DNA from: Verrucomicrobiota bacterium
Lineage (GTDB): Bacteria; Verrucomicrobiota; Verrucomicrobiia; Limisphaerales; UBA11320
Direction of reading: 5' to 3'
DNA length: 64,000 nt
Assembly (NCBI GenBank): GCA_016199985.1
Contig: JACQFQ010000064.1
Span: 54,166-118,165 of the forward strand
Positions 16,071 to 24,952 of the stretch are shown piece after piece. The notes beneath the pieces were generated by a model, which saw nothing but the letters and a program-made list of their open reading frames with translations, was not told where the DNA came from and ran no database searches. Made by a program: the position numbers and the translations under genes. The number at the start of each line of letters is the position of its first letter. The first letter of the stretch is position 1.

Positions 16071-18344
16071 ATGATCGTCCGTGTCACCCTGGAAATCGCC
16101 CTGCGCCGCGAGTTCGACTACGTCGTCCCCGAGGAGCTCCGCGCGAATGTGGAGGTCGGAACGCGCGTGAAGGTTCCCTTCGGATCGCGCCAGGTTTTAG
16201 GCGTTGTCACCGCGCTGCCCGAGTCCTCGACGCGCGCCCAGCTGCGCTCGATCCTCAAGGTCATCGGAAAGCAAAGCCAGATCACGCCCAAGGTTCTCCA
16301 GCTCGCGCGATGGATCGCCGGATACTATTGCTGCGCCGTCGAGTTGGCGATCAAGAGCGTGCTGCCCGACGCCGTCCGACAGGAGAAGGACGGATGGCGC
16401 GAGCGGCTCTTCGTCCGCGTGCAGCCCGGGTCGCGCGAGCTCCCCAAGCTCACCCGACGCCAGCTCGATGTCTGGCATGTGCTGGAGGAACGACGAGAGA
16501 TCGCCCTCCAAGAGCTGCTCGAGATCACCGGGGCGACCGCGGAGGTGGTCCGGCGCATCGAGTCGCATGGACTGATCGAGATTGCCCCGCGGGTTTCCGA
16601 GCGCGACCCGTACGCGAACGAAACCATCCTGCCCACCCTGCCCCTCGCCCTGAACCCGGAGCAATCCGCCGCGCTGGTCCGGATCACGAAGGCGCTCAAT
16701 TCCGCGCAGCCTCCCGCGCCCGGCGCCGCTCCCTCGCTGGGGAGCGCCGGGAGGGATCCGGGGGATGGCGCTGTGTTCCTGCTGCACGGCGTCACGGGAA
16801 GCGGCAAGACCGAGGTGTATCTGCAGGCGATTGAGCACACGCTCTCGCAGGGCCGCGGCGCGATCGTGCTCGTTCCTGAAATCTCGCTCACGCCGCAGAC
16901 TGTGGAGCGCTTCAAGGCGCGGTTCTCGCAAAGCCGCCATCAAACGCTCGTCGCCGTCCTGCATAGCCGGCTCAGCTCCGGGGAGCGCCACGACGAATGG
17001 CACAAGATCAGGCAGGGCCGCGCGCGGATCGTGATCGGAGCGCGCTCCGCCATCTTCGCCCCCGTCGATCCGCTGGGCCTCGTCATCGTCGACGAGGAGC
17101 ATGAGCACTCCTACAAGCAGGAGGAAACGCCGCGCTATCACGCCCGGGATGTCGCCGTCGTCCGAGGAAGGATGGAGGGCGCTGTCATCGTGCTCGGCTC
17201 CGCGACACCGTCCATGGAGAGCTACGCCAACGCGAAGAAGGGGAAATACGCCCTGTTGGAAATGCCCACGCGCGTCGATGACCAAAAGCTGCCGCTGGTT
17301 CGAGTGGTGGACATGAGGAACGAGGCGCGGAAGCAGAAGGGCCCGCCCATCTTCTCCGGACAGCTCAAGGAGGCCATCCATCAGCGCCTCGAAAAGAAGG
17401 AGCAGGTCATGCTCTTCCTGAACCGGCGCGGCTACTCCACATCATTGCAATGTCCGAAGTGCGGCTACGTCGCGGGATGCCCCGACTGCAGCATCTCGCT
17501 GACGTTCCATCGCGCCGAAGGCGTGCTTCGCTGCCACATCTGCTCCCATCACACGCCAGCCCCCACAGTGTGCCCGGAGCCCCGTTGCAAGAATCCGGGC
17601 ATCCGTTACTCGGGTCTGGGAACGGAGAAGGTCGAGGACACGCTCCACAAGCTCTTCCCGACCGCGCGTGTCGCCCGCATGGATTCCGACACCTTGCAGC
17701 GCAAGGACGACTACCGTCGGGTCCTCGGCGATTTCAAGACGGGCAAGATCGACATCCTCGTCGGCACCCAAATGATCGCGAAGGGGCTTCATTTCCCCAA
17801 CGTCACTTTGGTGGGAATCGTTCATGCGGACCTGAGCCTGCACATACCGGATTTTCGGGCGAGCGAACGCACTTTTCAGCTGCTCACGCAGGTCAGCGGC
17901 CGGGCGGGACGCGGCGACGTGGAGGGGGAGGTGTTCGTCCAGGCCTTCACCCCTTTTCATCCGGCGATCCAATACGCCCGCAAACACGACTTCCAGGGTT
18001 TCTATGACCTGGAGCTCGAGTATCGGGAGCAACTCCAGTATCCGCCGTTCAGCAGGATCGCACTGCTGACGCTGGAGGGTCGCAACGAGGAGAAGGTGGC
18101 GTTCGCCGCCGAACATCTCAGGAAGGGCGTGGACGCCTGCGTCGCCGGATGGAAGGGAGTCATTCTCGCGGGCCCGGCCCCGGCGCCGCTGGCGAAGGCA
18201 GAGACATTCTATCGCTACCACGTCATGATCCGCAGCCACCAGATGCCCAAGCTCCGCGCGCGACTCGCGGAGTACCTCGCCGAGCAGCAATGGCCCGACG
18301 ATGTCCGGGTGACCGTCGACATCGACCCCGTAAACCTCTCGTGA
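16071..18344 (+). CDS. priA: Primosomal protein N' (replication restart helicase PriA)
   Basis: This is a 757-residue superfamily 2 DNA helicase that reloads the replisome at repaired forks. It shows the N-terminal 3'-DNA-binding domain, Walker A GVTGSGKT (240-247), a DEEH box followed by SYKQEETPRYHARDVAVVRG, zinc-binding cysteine pairs in CPKC (461-464), GCPDC and CHIC with a further C-x5-C, and helicase motifs QMIAKGLHFPNVTLVG and QVSGRAGRG. Length is close to that of the E. coli protein. ATG 16071 is preceded by AAGGAG and gives the normal N-terminus; the longer upstream frame is a read-through of the YebC region. It has a Pro/Ala-rich insert at about 210-232 just before the helicase core. 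Confidence 0.97.
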   Translation: MIVRVTLEIALRREFDYVVPEELRANVEVGTRVKVPFGSRQVLGVVTALPESSTRAQLRSILKVIGKQSQITPKVLQLARWIAGYYCCAVELAIKSVLPDAVRQEKDGWRERLFVRVQPGSRELPKLTRRQLDVWHVLEERREIALQELLEITGATAEVVRRIESHGLIEIAPRVSERDPYANETILPTLPLALNPEQSAALVRITKALNSAQPPAPGAAPSLGSAGRDPGDGAVFLLHGVTGSGKTEVYLQAIEHTLSQGRGAIVLVPEISLTPQTVERFKARFSQSRHQTLVAVLHSRLSSGERHDEWHKIRQGRARIVIGARSAIFAPVDPLGLVIVDEEHEHSYKQEETPRYHARDVAVVRGRMEGAVIVLGSATPSMESYANAKKGKYALLEMPTRVDDQKLPLVRVVDMRNEARKQKGPPIFSGQLKEAIHQRLEKKEQVMLFLNRRGYSTSLQCPKCGYVAGCPDCSISLTFHRAEGVLRCHICSHHTPAPTVCPEPRCKNPGIRYSGLGTEKVEDTLHKLFPTARVARMDSDTLQRKDDYRRVLGDFKTGKIDILVGTQMIAKGLHFPNVTLVGIVHADLSLHIPDFRASERTFQLLTQVSGRAGRGDVEGEVFVQAFTPFHPAIQYARKHDFQGFYDLELEYREQLQYPPFSRIALLTLEGRNEEKVAFAAEHLRKGVDACVAGWKGVILAGPAPAPLAKAETFYRYHVMIRSHQMPKLRARLAEYLAEQQWPDDVRVTVDIDPVNLS

Positions 18345-18461
18345 AGCCGAACACTCGGTATCCCCCTTGCGCGTGAAGGGCGTCTTGACCACAGAAACCC
18401 AGAGCGCGCAGAGAAGCCCCGCGCGGGACAAGTCTCCTTGTTTCAATCGGGCTTCCCCGCG

Positions 18462-19511
18462 TCACTTCATTCTCTCGACGAGCGCGGCGATCCGGATGGA
18501 TCGCCGCAAGGACCAGCACGCTCCGTTGACCAGGAACGATTCGATCGCCTCGGCAAGGCGATTGTAGTGATGCTCCAAAGGCGGAAGGGGCCTGAAGATC
18601 TGCGCGGACCAGACCTGATCGCTCGAATCGCGAACCGCCACGTTGAAATCTCCGACGACGCCGTTGAGAACCATAAGCGTGGAGCGAAACCCATCGGCAT
18701 CCTCCACAATCCATGCCCGCGGCGTTTTCGCAAGCTGCCTTGCCCGTCCGGGGGCCATGAGATCCTCCGTTCGTCCATCATGCAGCGCGCCTCCCAACGG
18801 GCTGTCGGTTCGGGAAAGAGCCGCCGCCAGGAGCTCCGCCATCGCCGGTTCCGCGTCGAGATGACGCCAAACCTCGTCCCCCTCAAGTCGTCGAACCGTC
18901 CTCACCGAGAGGTCTGCCGCCCGGCGAAGTTCGGTCCACGGCGCCAACCCCTCCAGAGCGTTCATCTCAGCCCAGGGCGCTGTTCCCTGGACCACGGCCA
19001 ATCCCTGCTTCAACACCCGCCCCGCGGGAGGGGCAAGGGCAGGCAGCCGCCAGGTCGCGGCAACCGATGTGCCCGAGCGCAGCTCAACGCCGCGCTGCGC
19101 CGCGATTTGCGCGAGCGCTTCAGCCTCGTCTCCGGTGGACGCAAGGAGACCGTGGACAAAGCAACGCGCTCCCCGGGGCAATCGGTCCAGCACCTTGCGA
19201 ACGAGAGGCGCGTTGGGTTCCGCGCCCTGCCCGCGCGGAACAACAACGACGGCCATGGCCTCGTTCACGGTTTCCTCCCAGGTCGGAAAAAGCGTCAGGC
19301 CCGCTTTCAGCCGTCCGGCTCGCAACGGCTCCGGGATTCCTCCGGAGACCACGCAGGCCCCGACTGAAACGGCGTCCGATTTGTGAATCCCGCCGGAGTC
19401 GACGGGATATCCCAGAACGAAACGATCGAGCAGCTGCTGTCCTGGAGTAGACAGCGCGAAATCCTCCAGAACGAAGCGAAGGCGAATGGGTGTGAAGACG
19501 CGGCGGCTCAT
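18462..19511 (-). CDS. Protein of unknown function, signal-less paralogue of the upstream Tat protein
   Basis: This 349-residue protein aligns along its whole length with the gene just upstream: 'FPT-[WI]-E-E' followed by a hydrophobic strand, 'LR-S-G-T-S-V-A-A-T-W-R-L-P' against 'LAGSSLPVTWRIP', and 'GFRSTLMVLNGVVGDFN' against 'GFQTSMFLLNGVVEDFN'. Unlike its paralogue it has no Tat or Sec signal. The ATG at 19511 shares a base with the stop of the upstream gene (TGATG), so translation is coupled. No catalytic signature is recognised. The family seems to be one of the PVC-group proteins usually left as hypothetical. Confidence 0.8.
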   Translation of the reverse strand: MSRRVFTPIRLRFVLEDFALSTPGQQLLDRFVLGYPVDSGGIHKSDAVSVGACVVSGGIPEPLRAGRLKAGLTLFPTWEETVNEAMAVVVVPRGQGAEPNAPLVRKVLDRLPRGARCFVHGLLASTGDEAEALAQIAAQRGVELRSGTSVAATWRLPALAPPAGRVLKQGLAVVQGTAPWAEMNALEGLAPWTELRRAADLSVRTVRRLEGDEVWRHLDAEPAMAELLAAALSRTDSPLGGALHDGRTEDLMAPGRARQLAKTPRAWIVEDADGFRSTLMVLNGVVGDFNVAVRDSSDQVWSAQIFRPLPPLEHHYNRLAEAIESFLVNGACWSLRRSIRIAALVERMK

Positions 19512-20854
19512 CACGATCTCCAGAAATGCGAACCGCGCGGCGCGGTGTAGGCGACCGCGAGTTCAGGGGTGGGCACGGCGATTTGCCCGCGGTGCAGCGA
19601 CTCCACGTTGAACAGGGTCATTCCCGACGTGAGCAGCGTTCTTTCGATCGGATACGGCGCCCGCCCCGTGCGCAGCATGACCTCCACATTGTTCACCAGC
19701 GGATTGAAGAAGTTGGGCTGAGTGGAGCGGCGGGGAGGCATCGGAAGATACATCTGGCACGAGTGGATCTCGCCGGTCCTCGCGGACATGCCGGCATAGT
19801 TGAAATCCTCCACGACACCATTGAGCAGAAACATGGACGTCTGAAAGCCGTCGCGATGCTCGATGAAATACCCGATCGCGTCAGGACACATTTCCTGGAG
19901 CCAGTCCACCTCAGGCGGCAGCCAGGTGTACCCGGCGGGCGCGCGACAGGTGAGGCTGCGGGCGAGGGCGGCGAACATGAGCTTGCGGGTGCGATCCCGC
20001 CGACGAACCGCCTGCCAGAGCGCGGGTCCGCGCAAAGCCTGCACGGACCGAACGCCGCGCTCGCCTCCCCTCCGGCGCTCCGACATGCATTGCGCGGTTT
20101 CGAGAGCGTGAATGTCGTAGGAGTCCACGCCGCCGTAGGCGACGCAGACGCTCTCGTTCAGGGGAATGTCCAAAGGGAGCTCCAGGCTCGGAATGCGCCA
20201 GGTCACCGGGAGCGACGATCCAGCCAGGAACGGAAAACGCAGGCGACGCGAGTCCTCCACCATCTCGACGCATTCGTTCCAGCGAACGGAGAGATGCTTG
20301 TCGTTGAACACGGGAACCGAGCGCCCGCTGTTCTCAAAAACTTTCACCACCCGCTTGAAGAAAGGATAGCGCGGATACTCCTTCTGACCTTTGGCGTTCG
20401 TGGGATAGTCGCCGTGCTCGATCACCAGGACGACACCGTCGACGGCAAGCTGAGAGCCTCCCAGAGTGATCGCTTCCTCGATGGTGGGGAACTGCCGGAG
20501 CCCGAGGCGTTGGACCCGCTCGCGTGAAAGGTCGCCTGTCGGCCTCTGATCGACGTAAATCCCCGCGACTTCGAAAGGAGGGATGTGGTGCCGTCCCGCC
20601 CAGCCGTAGCCCGCGGTGAAACGATCCAGGAAATGCTGGCTGTGGGAAAGGTAGCGCACTTCGCTCAGGATGAGCGCGATCTTCTTCCGCCGCTCCGTCT
20701 TGGGCGCGGTGCGGACGGCGGGCCCTGCCCCGAGCGCGCCGGGAGCGGAGGAGATCCACGCGGAGCCGATCAGGGAGGAGGCCGCGGCGCCCGCCAGGAA
20801 GCGCCGACGGGTCCACCTCCGGCCTGCGTCATGGGGAGAAGCGGAGTCGGTCAT
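19511..20854 (-). CDS. Tat-exported protein of unknown function
   Basis: This is a 447-residue protein with a clear twin-arginine signal (TRRRFLAGAAASSLIG, about 13-28) and an Ala-rich hydrophobic stretch. The mature part has a Rossmann-like opening (KKIALILSEVRYLSHSQHFLDRF), a conserved block VVLVIEHGDYPTN, then VPVFNDKHLSVRW, FLAGSSLPVTWRIP, YGGVDSYDIHALETAQCMSERR and FLLNGVVEDFNYAG, ending in APRGSHFWRS. The 'FNDKHLS' and 'AGSSLPVTWR' blocks look like substrate- or cofactor-binding loops, but no known enzyme family could be named. The ATG at 20854 was chosen over in-frame upstream starts, which would add about 157 Arg-rich antisense-like residues. It is the first gene of a two-gene operon with its paralogue. 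Confidence 0.85.
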   Translation of the reverse strand: MTDSASPHDAGRRWTRRRFLAGAAASSLIGSAWISSAPGALGAGPAVRTAPKTERRKKIALILSEVRYLSHSQHFLDRFTAGYGWAGRHHIPPFEVAGIYVDQRPTGDLSRERVQRLGLRQFPTIEEAITLGGSQLAVDGVVLVIEHGDYPTNAKGQKEYPRYPFFKRVVKVFENSGRSVPVFNDKHLSVRWNECVEMVEDSRRLRFPFLAGSSLPVTWRIPSLELPLDIPLNESVCVAYGGVDSYDIHALETAQCMSERRRGGERGVRSVQALRGPALWQAVRRRDRTRKLMFAALARSLTCRAPAGYTWLPPEVDWLQEMCPDAIGYFIEHRDGFQTSMFLLNGVVEDFNYAGMSARTGEIHSCQMYLPMPPRRSTQPNFFNPLVNNVEVMLRTGRAPYPIERTLLTSGMTLFNVESLHRGQIAVPTPELAVAYTAPRGSHFWRS

Positions 20855-20979
20855 GGATTTGGGATCAATCAGTGACGATGGGCGACGGACGCCAAGATGC
20901 TCCGCGGGAATCTGGCGGAGCAAGCGGAAACTCAGGTCGCTGGCGATCGCCGGGGCATGCGTCGGCTGTGGGCCCGACC

Positions 20980-21861
20980 TTACTTCGGCAGCGTGTAGCG
21001 CGGTTGGTAGAGGCCGTCCGAAAGCTCGATGGTCTCCCGAAGCAATTGCGACACGACTTCGACGGCGGCGCCCAGTTCCGCGGCGGAGTCCCCCAGGTGA
21101 GCGAGGGTCTGCTGAGCGCGCGCCGCGAAGTTCCGCGGAGCGCGCTCGAACTCGGCGGTCTCCGCGAGAGCCGTCTTGCCGTTGAGGAGATACTTCCTGT
21201 TCACGCTGAAGATCGCGAGCGTCAGCTGGTTCAAAGCGAACGTCAGGGACGCCGCGGTCCCGTGGACGTCGGCGCGAGCGGCGTACTTGCGGGCGAACGC
21301 CCCGATTCCGAATTCCACCGCCCAAAGATAGTCCTGCGTCACGCTCCGGCGAAGCGCCTCGGGATACTGGGCGACGCGTCGCTTAAGCGCCTCGAGCCGC
21401 GCGTCGGGATCGACAACGGGAACGCACACCGCGACCTCGCCGAGATAGGTTCCGCTGAAGAATCCGAAAGGGGGTTGCTGCGCGTAGTCCAGCTCGTGTC
21501 GGCCGGCCTCCGCTTCGGCGATGACCCGCTCGAGATGTTCGAGGTTTCGGTAGATAAAGTCGACGCGCTGCCCACCGATGGTCAACCACGCGCCGCCATT
21601 CACCCACGGGCCCCAGTCGTAGAAGTTGGACACCACCGGACCGGGAGTGTCGTTCACCTCCTCGGCCAGCTCGCGCACGCTTGGGATGGAGAAGGGATGC
21701 GCCTCGGAATAGAAGAGGCCCAGATCAATGTCCGATCCCGGCTGCGCGCGTCCTCGGGCATAGGATCCTCCTAGCACAACGGCGCTGATCCCCGGAATAC
21801 CCCCTAAGCGCTCCGCCAGCGACATCACCAGCTCGCGCTGTTCCTTTGAAAGGTCTTTCAT
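20980..21861 (-). CDS. Nucleotidyltransferase-fold protein
   Basis: This 293-residue protein carries the polymerase-beta-like nucleotidyltransferase motif GGSYARGRAQPGSDIDLGLF, with the two catalytic aspartates in DID. A third carboxylate may be in the RVDFIYRN strand. The C-terminal half is helical, as in aminoglycoside or lincosamide nucleotidyltransferases (DUF4037-like). The ATG at 21861 is preferred; a TTG at 21918 would add 19 residues. The substrate is unknown. It stands between unrelated genes. Confidence 0.85.
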   Translation of the reverse strand: MKDLSKEQRELVMSLAERLGGIPGISAVVLGGSYARGRAQPGSDIDLGLFYSEAHPFSIPSVRELAEEVNDTPGPVVSNFYDWGPWVNGGAWLTIGGQRVDFIYRNLEHLERVIAEAEAGRHELDYAQQPPFGFFSGTYLGEVAVCVPVVDPDARLEALKRRVAQYPEALRRSVTQDYLWAVEFGIGAFARKYAARADVHGTAASLTFALNQLTLAIFSVNRKYLLNGKTALAETAEFERAPRNFAARAQQTLAHLGDSAAELGAAVEVVSQLLRETIELSDGLYQPRYTLPK

Positions 21862-22044
21862 ATCGAGGGTCGGGGGTCGCCCCCCAGCCTCCACGTAAAG
21901 TGTCCAACCTTTGCTCAAGTGACGAGCCGGATTTGGGCTTCCTCAGCAGGGATAGCCGAGCCAGCTATGAACTTCCTCGCCATCCCCTGTCCTCCAGAAG
22001 GAACGCCCGCCCGGCTTCATCGCTCTGGGCCTCCACTGGCTGTT

Positions 22045-22497
22045 CTAAGAAAACCGCATGATCGTGATCGGCCTGGAACGGTGGGTCGCTCGCTCAGCTG
22101 TGACCCAGCCACAACGCTCGTAGAGTTCCGTCGAACCAGGTGTCCATAGATGAAGCGGAACCAGGCCTCGTGAGAGGGCGAACCGCTGGACATGCTGGAC
22201 GAGAGCGCTGCCAATGCCCGCGCCGCGAGCATCGGGGCGAACATAGAGCGAAGCCAGCCAGGGCGAAAGATGATCGAAGGAGGGCAGATCGGAGACGTCG
22301 AGGGAGACGGCGCCCACGACTTCAGGACCGCGGTAGGCCAGGAAGGTGATGGGAACCGCGCCGCGATTCAGGTTTTCCGCCAACTGCGCCCGAACCTCTT
22401 CCATCGAACGATGGTCAAACCCGTGCCACTCGCTGTGGAACCATCCAGCGAGAAGTTCCAACTGACCCGGATCATCGGCGAGCGGACGAATCAACAT
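22045..22497 (-). CDS. GNAT family N-acetyltransferase
   Basis: This 150-residue single-domain protein has the GNAT core: motif D strand ITFLAYRGPEVVGAVSL, motif A LASLYVRPDARGAGIGSALVQHV with the acetyl-CoA pyrophosphate loop R-x-x-G-x-G/A (RGAGIG), and motif B ending in LYERCGWV. It is cytoplasmic and the substrate is unknown. The gene is separate from its neighbours, 63 bases before the truncated glyoxalase-fold gene on the same strand. Confidence 0.92.
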   Translation of the reverse strand: MLIRPLADDPGQLELLAGWFHSEWHGFDHRSMEEVRAQLAENLNRGAVPITFLAYRGPEVVGAVSLDVSDLPSFDHLSPWLASLYVRPDARGAGIGSALVQHVQRFALSRGLVPLHLWTPGSTELYERCGWVTAERATHRSRPITIMRFS

Positions 22498-22560
22498 GAG
22501 AAGCGCGAGGAACCATCGGTTGAACGCCTGACGGGAGAGAGGTGGGCTCGAGCGGCCCTG

Positions 22561-22746
22561 CTATCCCCTATTTGCGCTCGGTGGTTTTGCGGCAAAGACG
22601 AGCACGTTCCCATCTGGATAGCGGATGCCGGTCTCGCGCGTGCCCCACGCTTGATGGGTCGGCGGCAGCTGGACGATCGCGCCGCGCGTGGAAAGCTCGT
22701 CATGCAGCCGATCCACATCCGCGACCCACAGAAACGCGTCGGTCAT
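22561..22746 (-). pseudogene. Truncated glyoxalase/bleomycin-resistance (VOC) family remnant
   Basis: The predicted 61-residue product (or 68 from a TTG at 22767) matches only the C-terminal beta-alpha-beta-beta-beta half of a VOC-family protein: DAFLWVADVDRLHDELSTRG, then WGTRETGIRYPDGNVLVF with the usual metal-site or dimer strand. The N-terminal half is absent and an in-frame TGA precedes the TTG. The upstream neighbour's stop is only about 20 bases away from the TTG, so the missing half has been deleted rather than frameshifted. Probably non-functional. Confidence 0.6.
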
Positions 22747-22787
22747 TCCAGCCCGCTCCAGCCTCAAGGTCGCTCACTCGACCGATT

Positions 22788-23081
22788 TCATTGCGCGGCC
22801 GGGCTATCCTCGTCCGTCTTTCTCTTGGTGATGACCCTGGCTATGTGCACCAGTGTCACCAGACCGAGGCAGAACCCCATGACGCCCGCCCCGATGAACA
22901 CCCCCCAAATCGCCCCCACCGCCGCGGCGTATCGCGGCAGCGACGCGCTCGCGGCAGGCGAGAACAAGCCTTTGACGAATTCCGGGGATATGAGGGCTAC
23001 AACCGCGGCAAACACGCCGCCAACGACGGAGGCCAGGATGGCTGCGCCGAGGACGAAGAAGAAGTAGCGGAGGAATGTCAT
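22788..23081 (-). CDS. Small membrane protein of the cytochrome c maturation operon
   Basis: This 97-residue protein has two long hydrophobic helices (about 3-32, FLRYFFFVLGAAILASVVGGVFAAV, and about 50-80) and a charged C-terminal tail (KRKTDEDSPAAQ). The ATG overlaps the ccsA-like stop by 4 bases (ATGA), so it is the last gene of the ccs operon. No family is recognised; it could help assemble or anchor the haem-handling complex or a downstream cytochrome system. Confidence 0.8.
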   Translation of the reverse strand: MTFLRYFFFVLGAAILASVVGGVFAAVVALISPEFVKGLFSPAASASLPRYAAAVGAIWGVFIGAGVMGFCLGLVTLVHIARVITKRKTDEDSPAAQ

Positions 23082-24952
23082 GCGGAGGTGGCTTTCATCG
23101 GCGTCGCTTGAGGCGGTCTCAGGCTTTTCCAATAGGCCACCGGCAGGAGAGCGAGCCCAACGACGATCAGCTGGGAAATGTCGAACGCGATCAGCCACGA
23201 AAACGCGGCGCCCATGAATCCGTACGAGTGCAAACCGATGCCCAGCATGTTCACCCCGAACCACGAAAACGCGGTGATCACGTTGCCGAAGACAGCGATG
23301 GCCATGAGCGTTTTCTCGGAGCAAACCTTCCCCCATCGCGCGTGCAGAAAGAAGGCGTTCCAGAGCACGATCATGAGCGCTCCATTCTCCTTGGGATCCC
23401 ATCCCCAGAACCGTCCCCAGGACTGGTCCGCCCAGATGCCCCCCAGGACCGTGCCCGTGAAGCTGAGCAGCGTGGCGAAGCAAATGACGCCGTACACCAT
23501 TCGCGACAGCGATTTCGCCATGTCCGTCGAAAGCGACGTGGTGAAGAAGCCGCGCAGGACGTAGAGCAAAGCGAGGAATCCGGCGGCGAAGGTGGCGGCG
23601 TAACCGAGCGTGACCGCGACGACATGGGTCGAGAGCCAGAAGTTCGTGTCGAGAACGGCGCGCATCATCTCCATCGTGTCGCCATCCATCGCCAGATGGT
23701 GGGCCACGACAAGCGTTGAGCCGCCGCCGATCGCCGCGAGAACGCTCCCGATCGCGTTGCTATGAATGCGCTCCAGCAAAATCCCCAAACCCGCGATCCC
23801 CCAGCCGATGAATACCGCTGACGAATAGAGATTGGTCACCGGCGGGCGTCCCTCGAGAATCATCCGATAGATCAGTCCCGCCGTGTGCGCGATCCATGTG
23901 AGGATGAGCAGCTGCCACGCGGCGCGGCTCAGAGCCGGCACGTTGTTGAACCACGAGGCGCAGGCCAGGATAAAAACGAAAACGTAAAACACCGCCGTGA
24001 CGTAGAAGGCCTCGATCCGGTTGAAGTAGTGCTCGCTTCGGCCCTTCGCGAGCTCGGGGACGTACCGATGCTCCGCCAGCCACCCACCGTACTCGGTCAA
24101 GGCCGCGTTGAAGACCTCCACCTTGTCCGAGCGATAGGCGTCCGCCATCCGGGCGAAGAGCGAGATCGGCGTTCCGATCGAGCCGCCGCGAGCCGCCTCC
24201 ATGAGCGCGGCGCCCACGGTGGTCCAGTCGTCGCGAACGTGATTCGGACTGCCCGAAGGAACGGCGAGCGTGTAACCGAAGCGCGCCATCATGTCGTACC
24301 GCTGCAGATGATCCAGGATGCGGTCGAACGCCTTCTGGTCAAATTCCTGGCCGCCCTCGCGGGCTTGAATCGCCTTCACGCCAGGGGCGATCGCCGTCTG
24401 ATAGGCGGCGAGATCCGCCTCGAAGTCCCGCGTCTCCTCGTGCTGCATCGAGTTCTTCAGCCGCCGGTACAGGATCACGTTGTTGTTAAGCCGCATCACC
24501 GCCTTCTCGAAGGGGCTCTGCGCCTCGGGCTTGATCTGCTCGCTCTCAATGCGCTGGGTCTCCTTCAGCAGGCTCTGCAGCTTGGGTTGAAACTGCGCCA
24601 TGGAGAAATACTTCTCCTCATCGGACACCCCCAGCATCCCGCGGAGCTCCGGGTGATCGATGCGGAAGATCGTCCGGGAGTCGGCCTTCGACCCGTCAAA
24701 GAAAACCTCCATCAGCCATCGGATCGCGGGCATGCTCCCGCCCTTCTCGAGCGCGAGCGTCTGCTTGCCGCGGAGGATGAGGAGGCTGTTTCGCGCGACG
24801 CTGTCGAGCGGCTGGGTGCGTCCGTTGAGCAGGACGGGCAAACGTCCAAAGCCCTCGGCGTCGAAGCCGGACTTCGAGGCCGCGGGGACGAGGCAGTAAG
24901 CGATCGTCAAAAGAGCGACCGCCACGACAATTCTAGGAAACCACGTTTTCAA
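23078..24952 (-). CDS. ccsA: Cytochrome c biogenesis protein CcsA/ResC family
   Basis: This 624-residue membrane protein exports and presents haem to apocytochromes in system II cytochrome c maturation. The C-terminal 270 residues have many transmembrane helices and the tryptophan-rich haem-handling signature WGRFWGWDPKENGAL (about 510-524), plus conserved histidines (VVAHHLAMDGD; STHVVAVTLGY). An N-terminal anchor and about 300 extra periplasmic residues precede the core, unlike the shorter plant or Bacillus proteins. The start is a TTG at 24952, supported by a strong GGGGAGGAG site 6-7 bases upstream and by the TTGA overlap with the resB stop; the next ATG is about 70 codons in. Confidence 0.93.
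   Translation of the reverse strand: MKTWFPRIVVAVALLTIAYCLVPAASKSGFDAEGFGRLPVLLNGRTQPLDSVARNSLLILRGKQTLALEKGGSMPAIRWLMEVFFDGSKADSRTIFRIDHPELRGMLGVSDEEKYFSMAQFQPKLQSLLKETQRIESEQIKPEAQSPFEKAVMRLNNNVILYRRLKNSMQHEETRDFEADLAAYQTAIAPGVKAIQAREGGQEFDQKAFDRILDHLQRYDMMARFGYTLAVPSGSPNHVRDDWTTVGAALMEAARGGSIGTPISLFARMADAYRSDKVEVFNAALTEYGGWLAEHRYVPELAKGRSEHYFNRIEAFYVTAVFYVFVFILACASWFNNVPALSRAAWQLLILTWIAHTAGLIYRMILEGRPPVTNLYSSAVFIGWGIAGLGILLERIHSNAIGSVLAAIGGGSTLVVAHHLAMDGDTMEMMRAVLDTNFWLSTHVVAVTLGYAATFAAGFLALLYVLRGFFTTSLSTDMAKSLSRMVYGVICFATLLSFTGTVLGGIWADQSWGRFWGWDPKENGALMIVLWNAFFLHARWGKVCSEKTLMAIAVFGNVITAFSWFGVNMLGIGLHSYGFMGAAFSWLIAFDISQLIVVGLALLPVAYWKSLRPPQATPMKATSA

Noticed and set aside
19511..21325. 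Longer 604-residue version of the Tat protein
   Set aside because: The extra N-terminal 157 residues are antisense-like and would bury the Tat signal; ATG 20854 was used.
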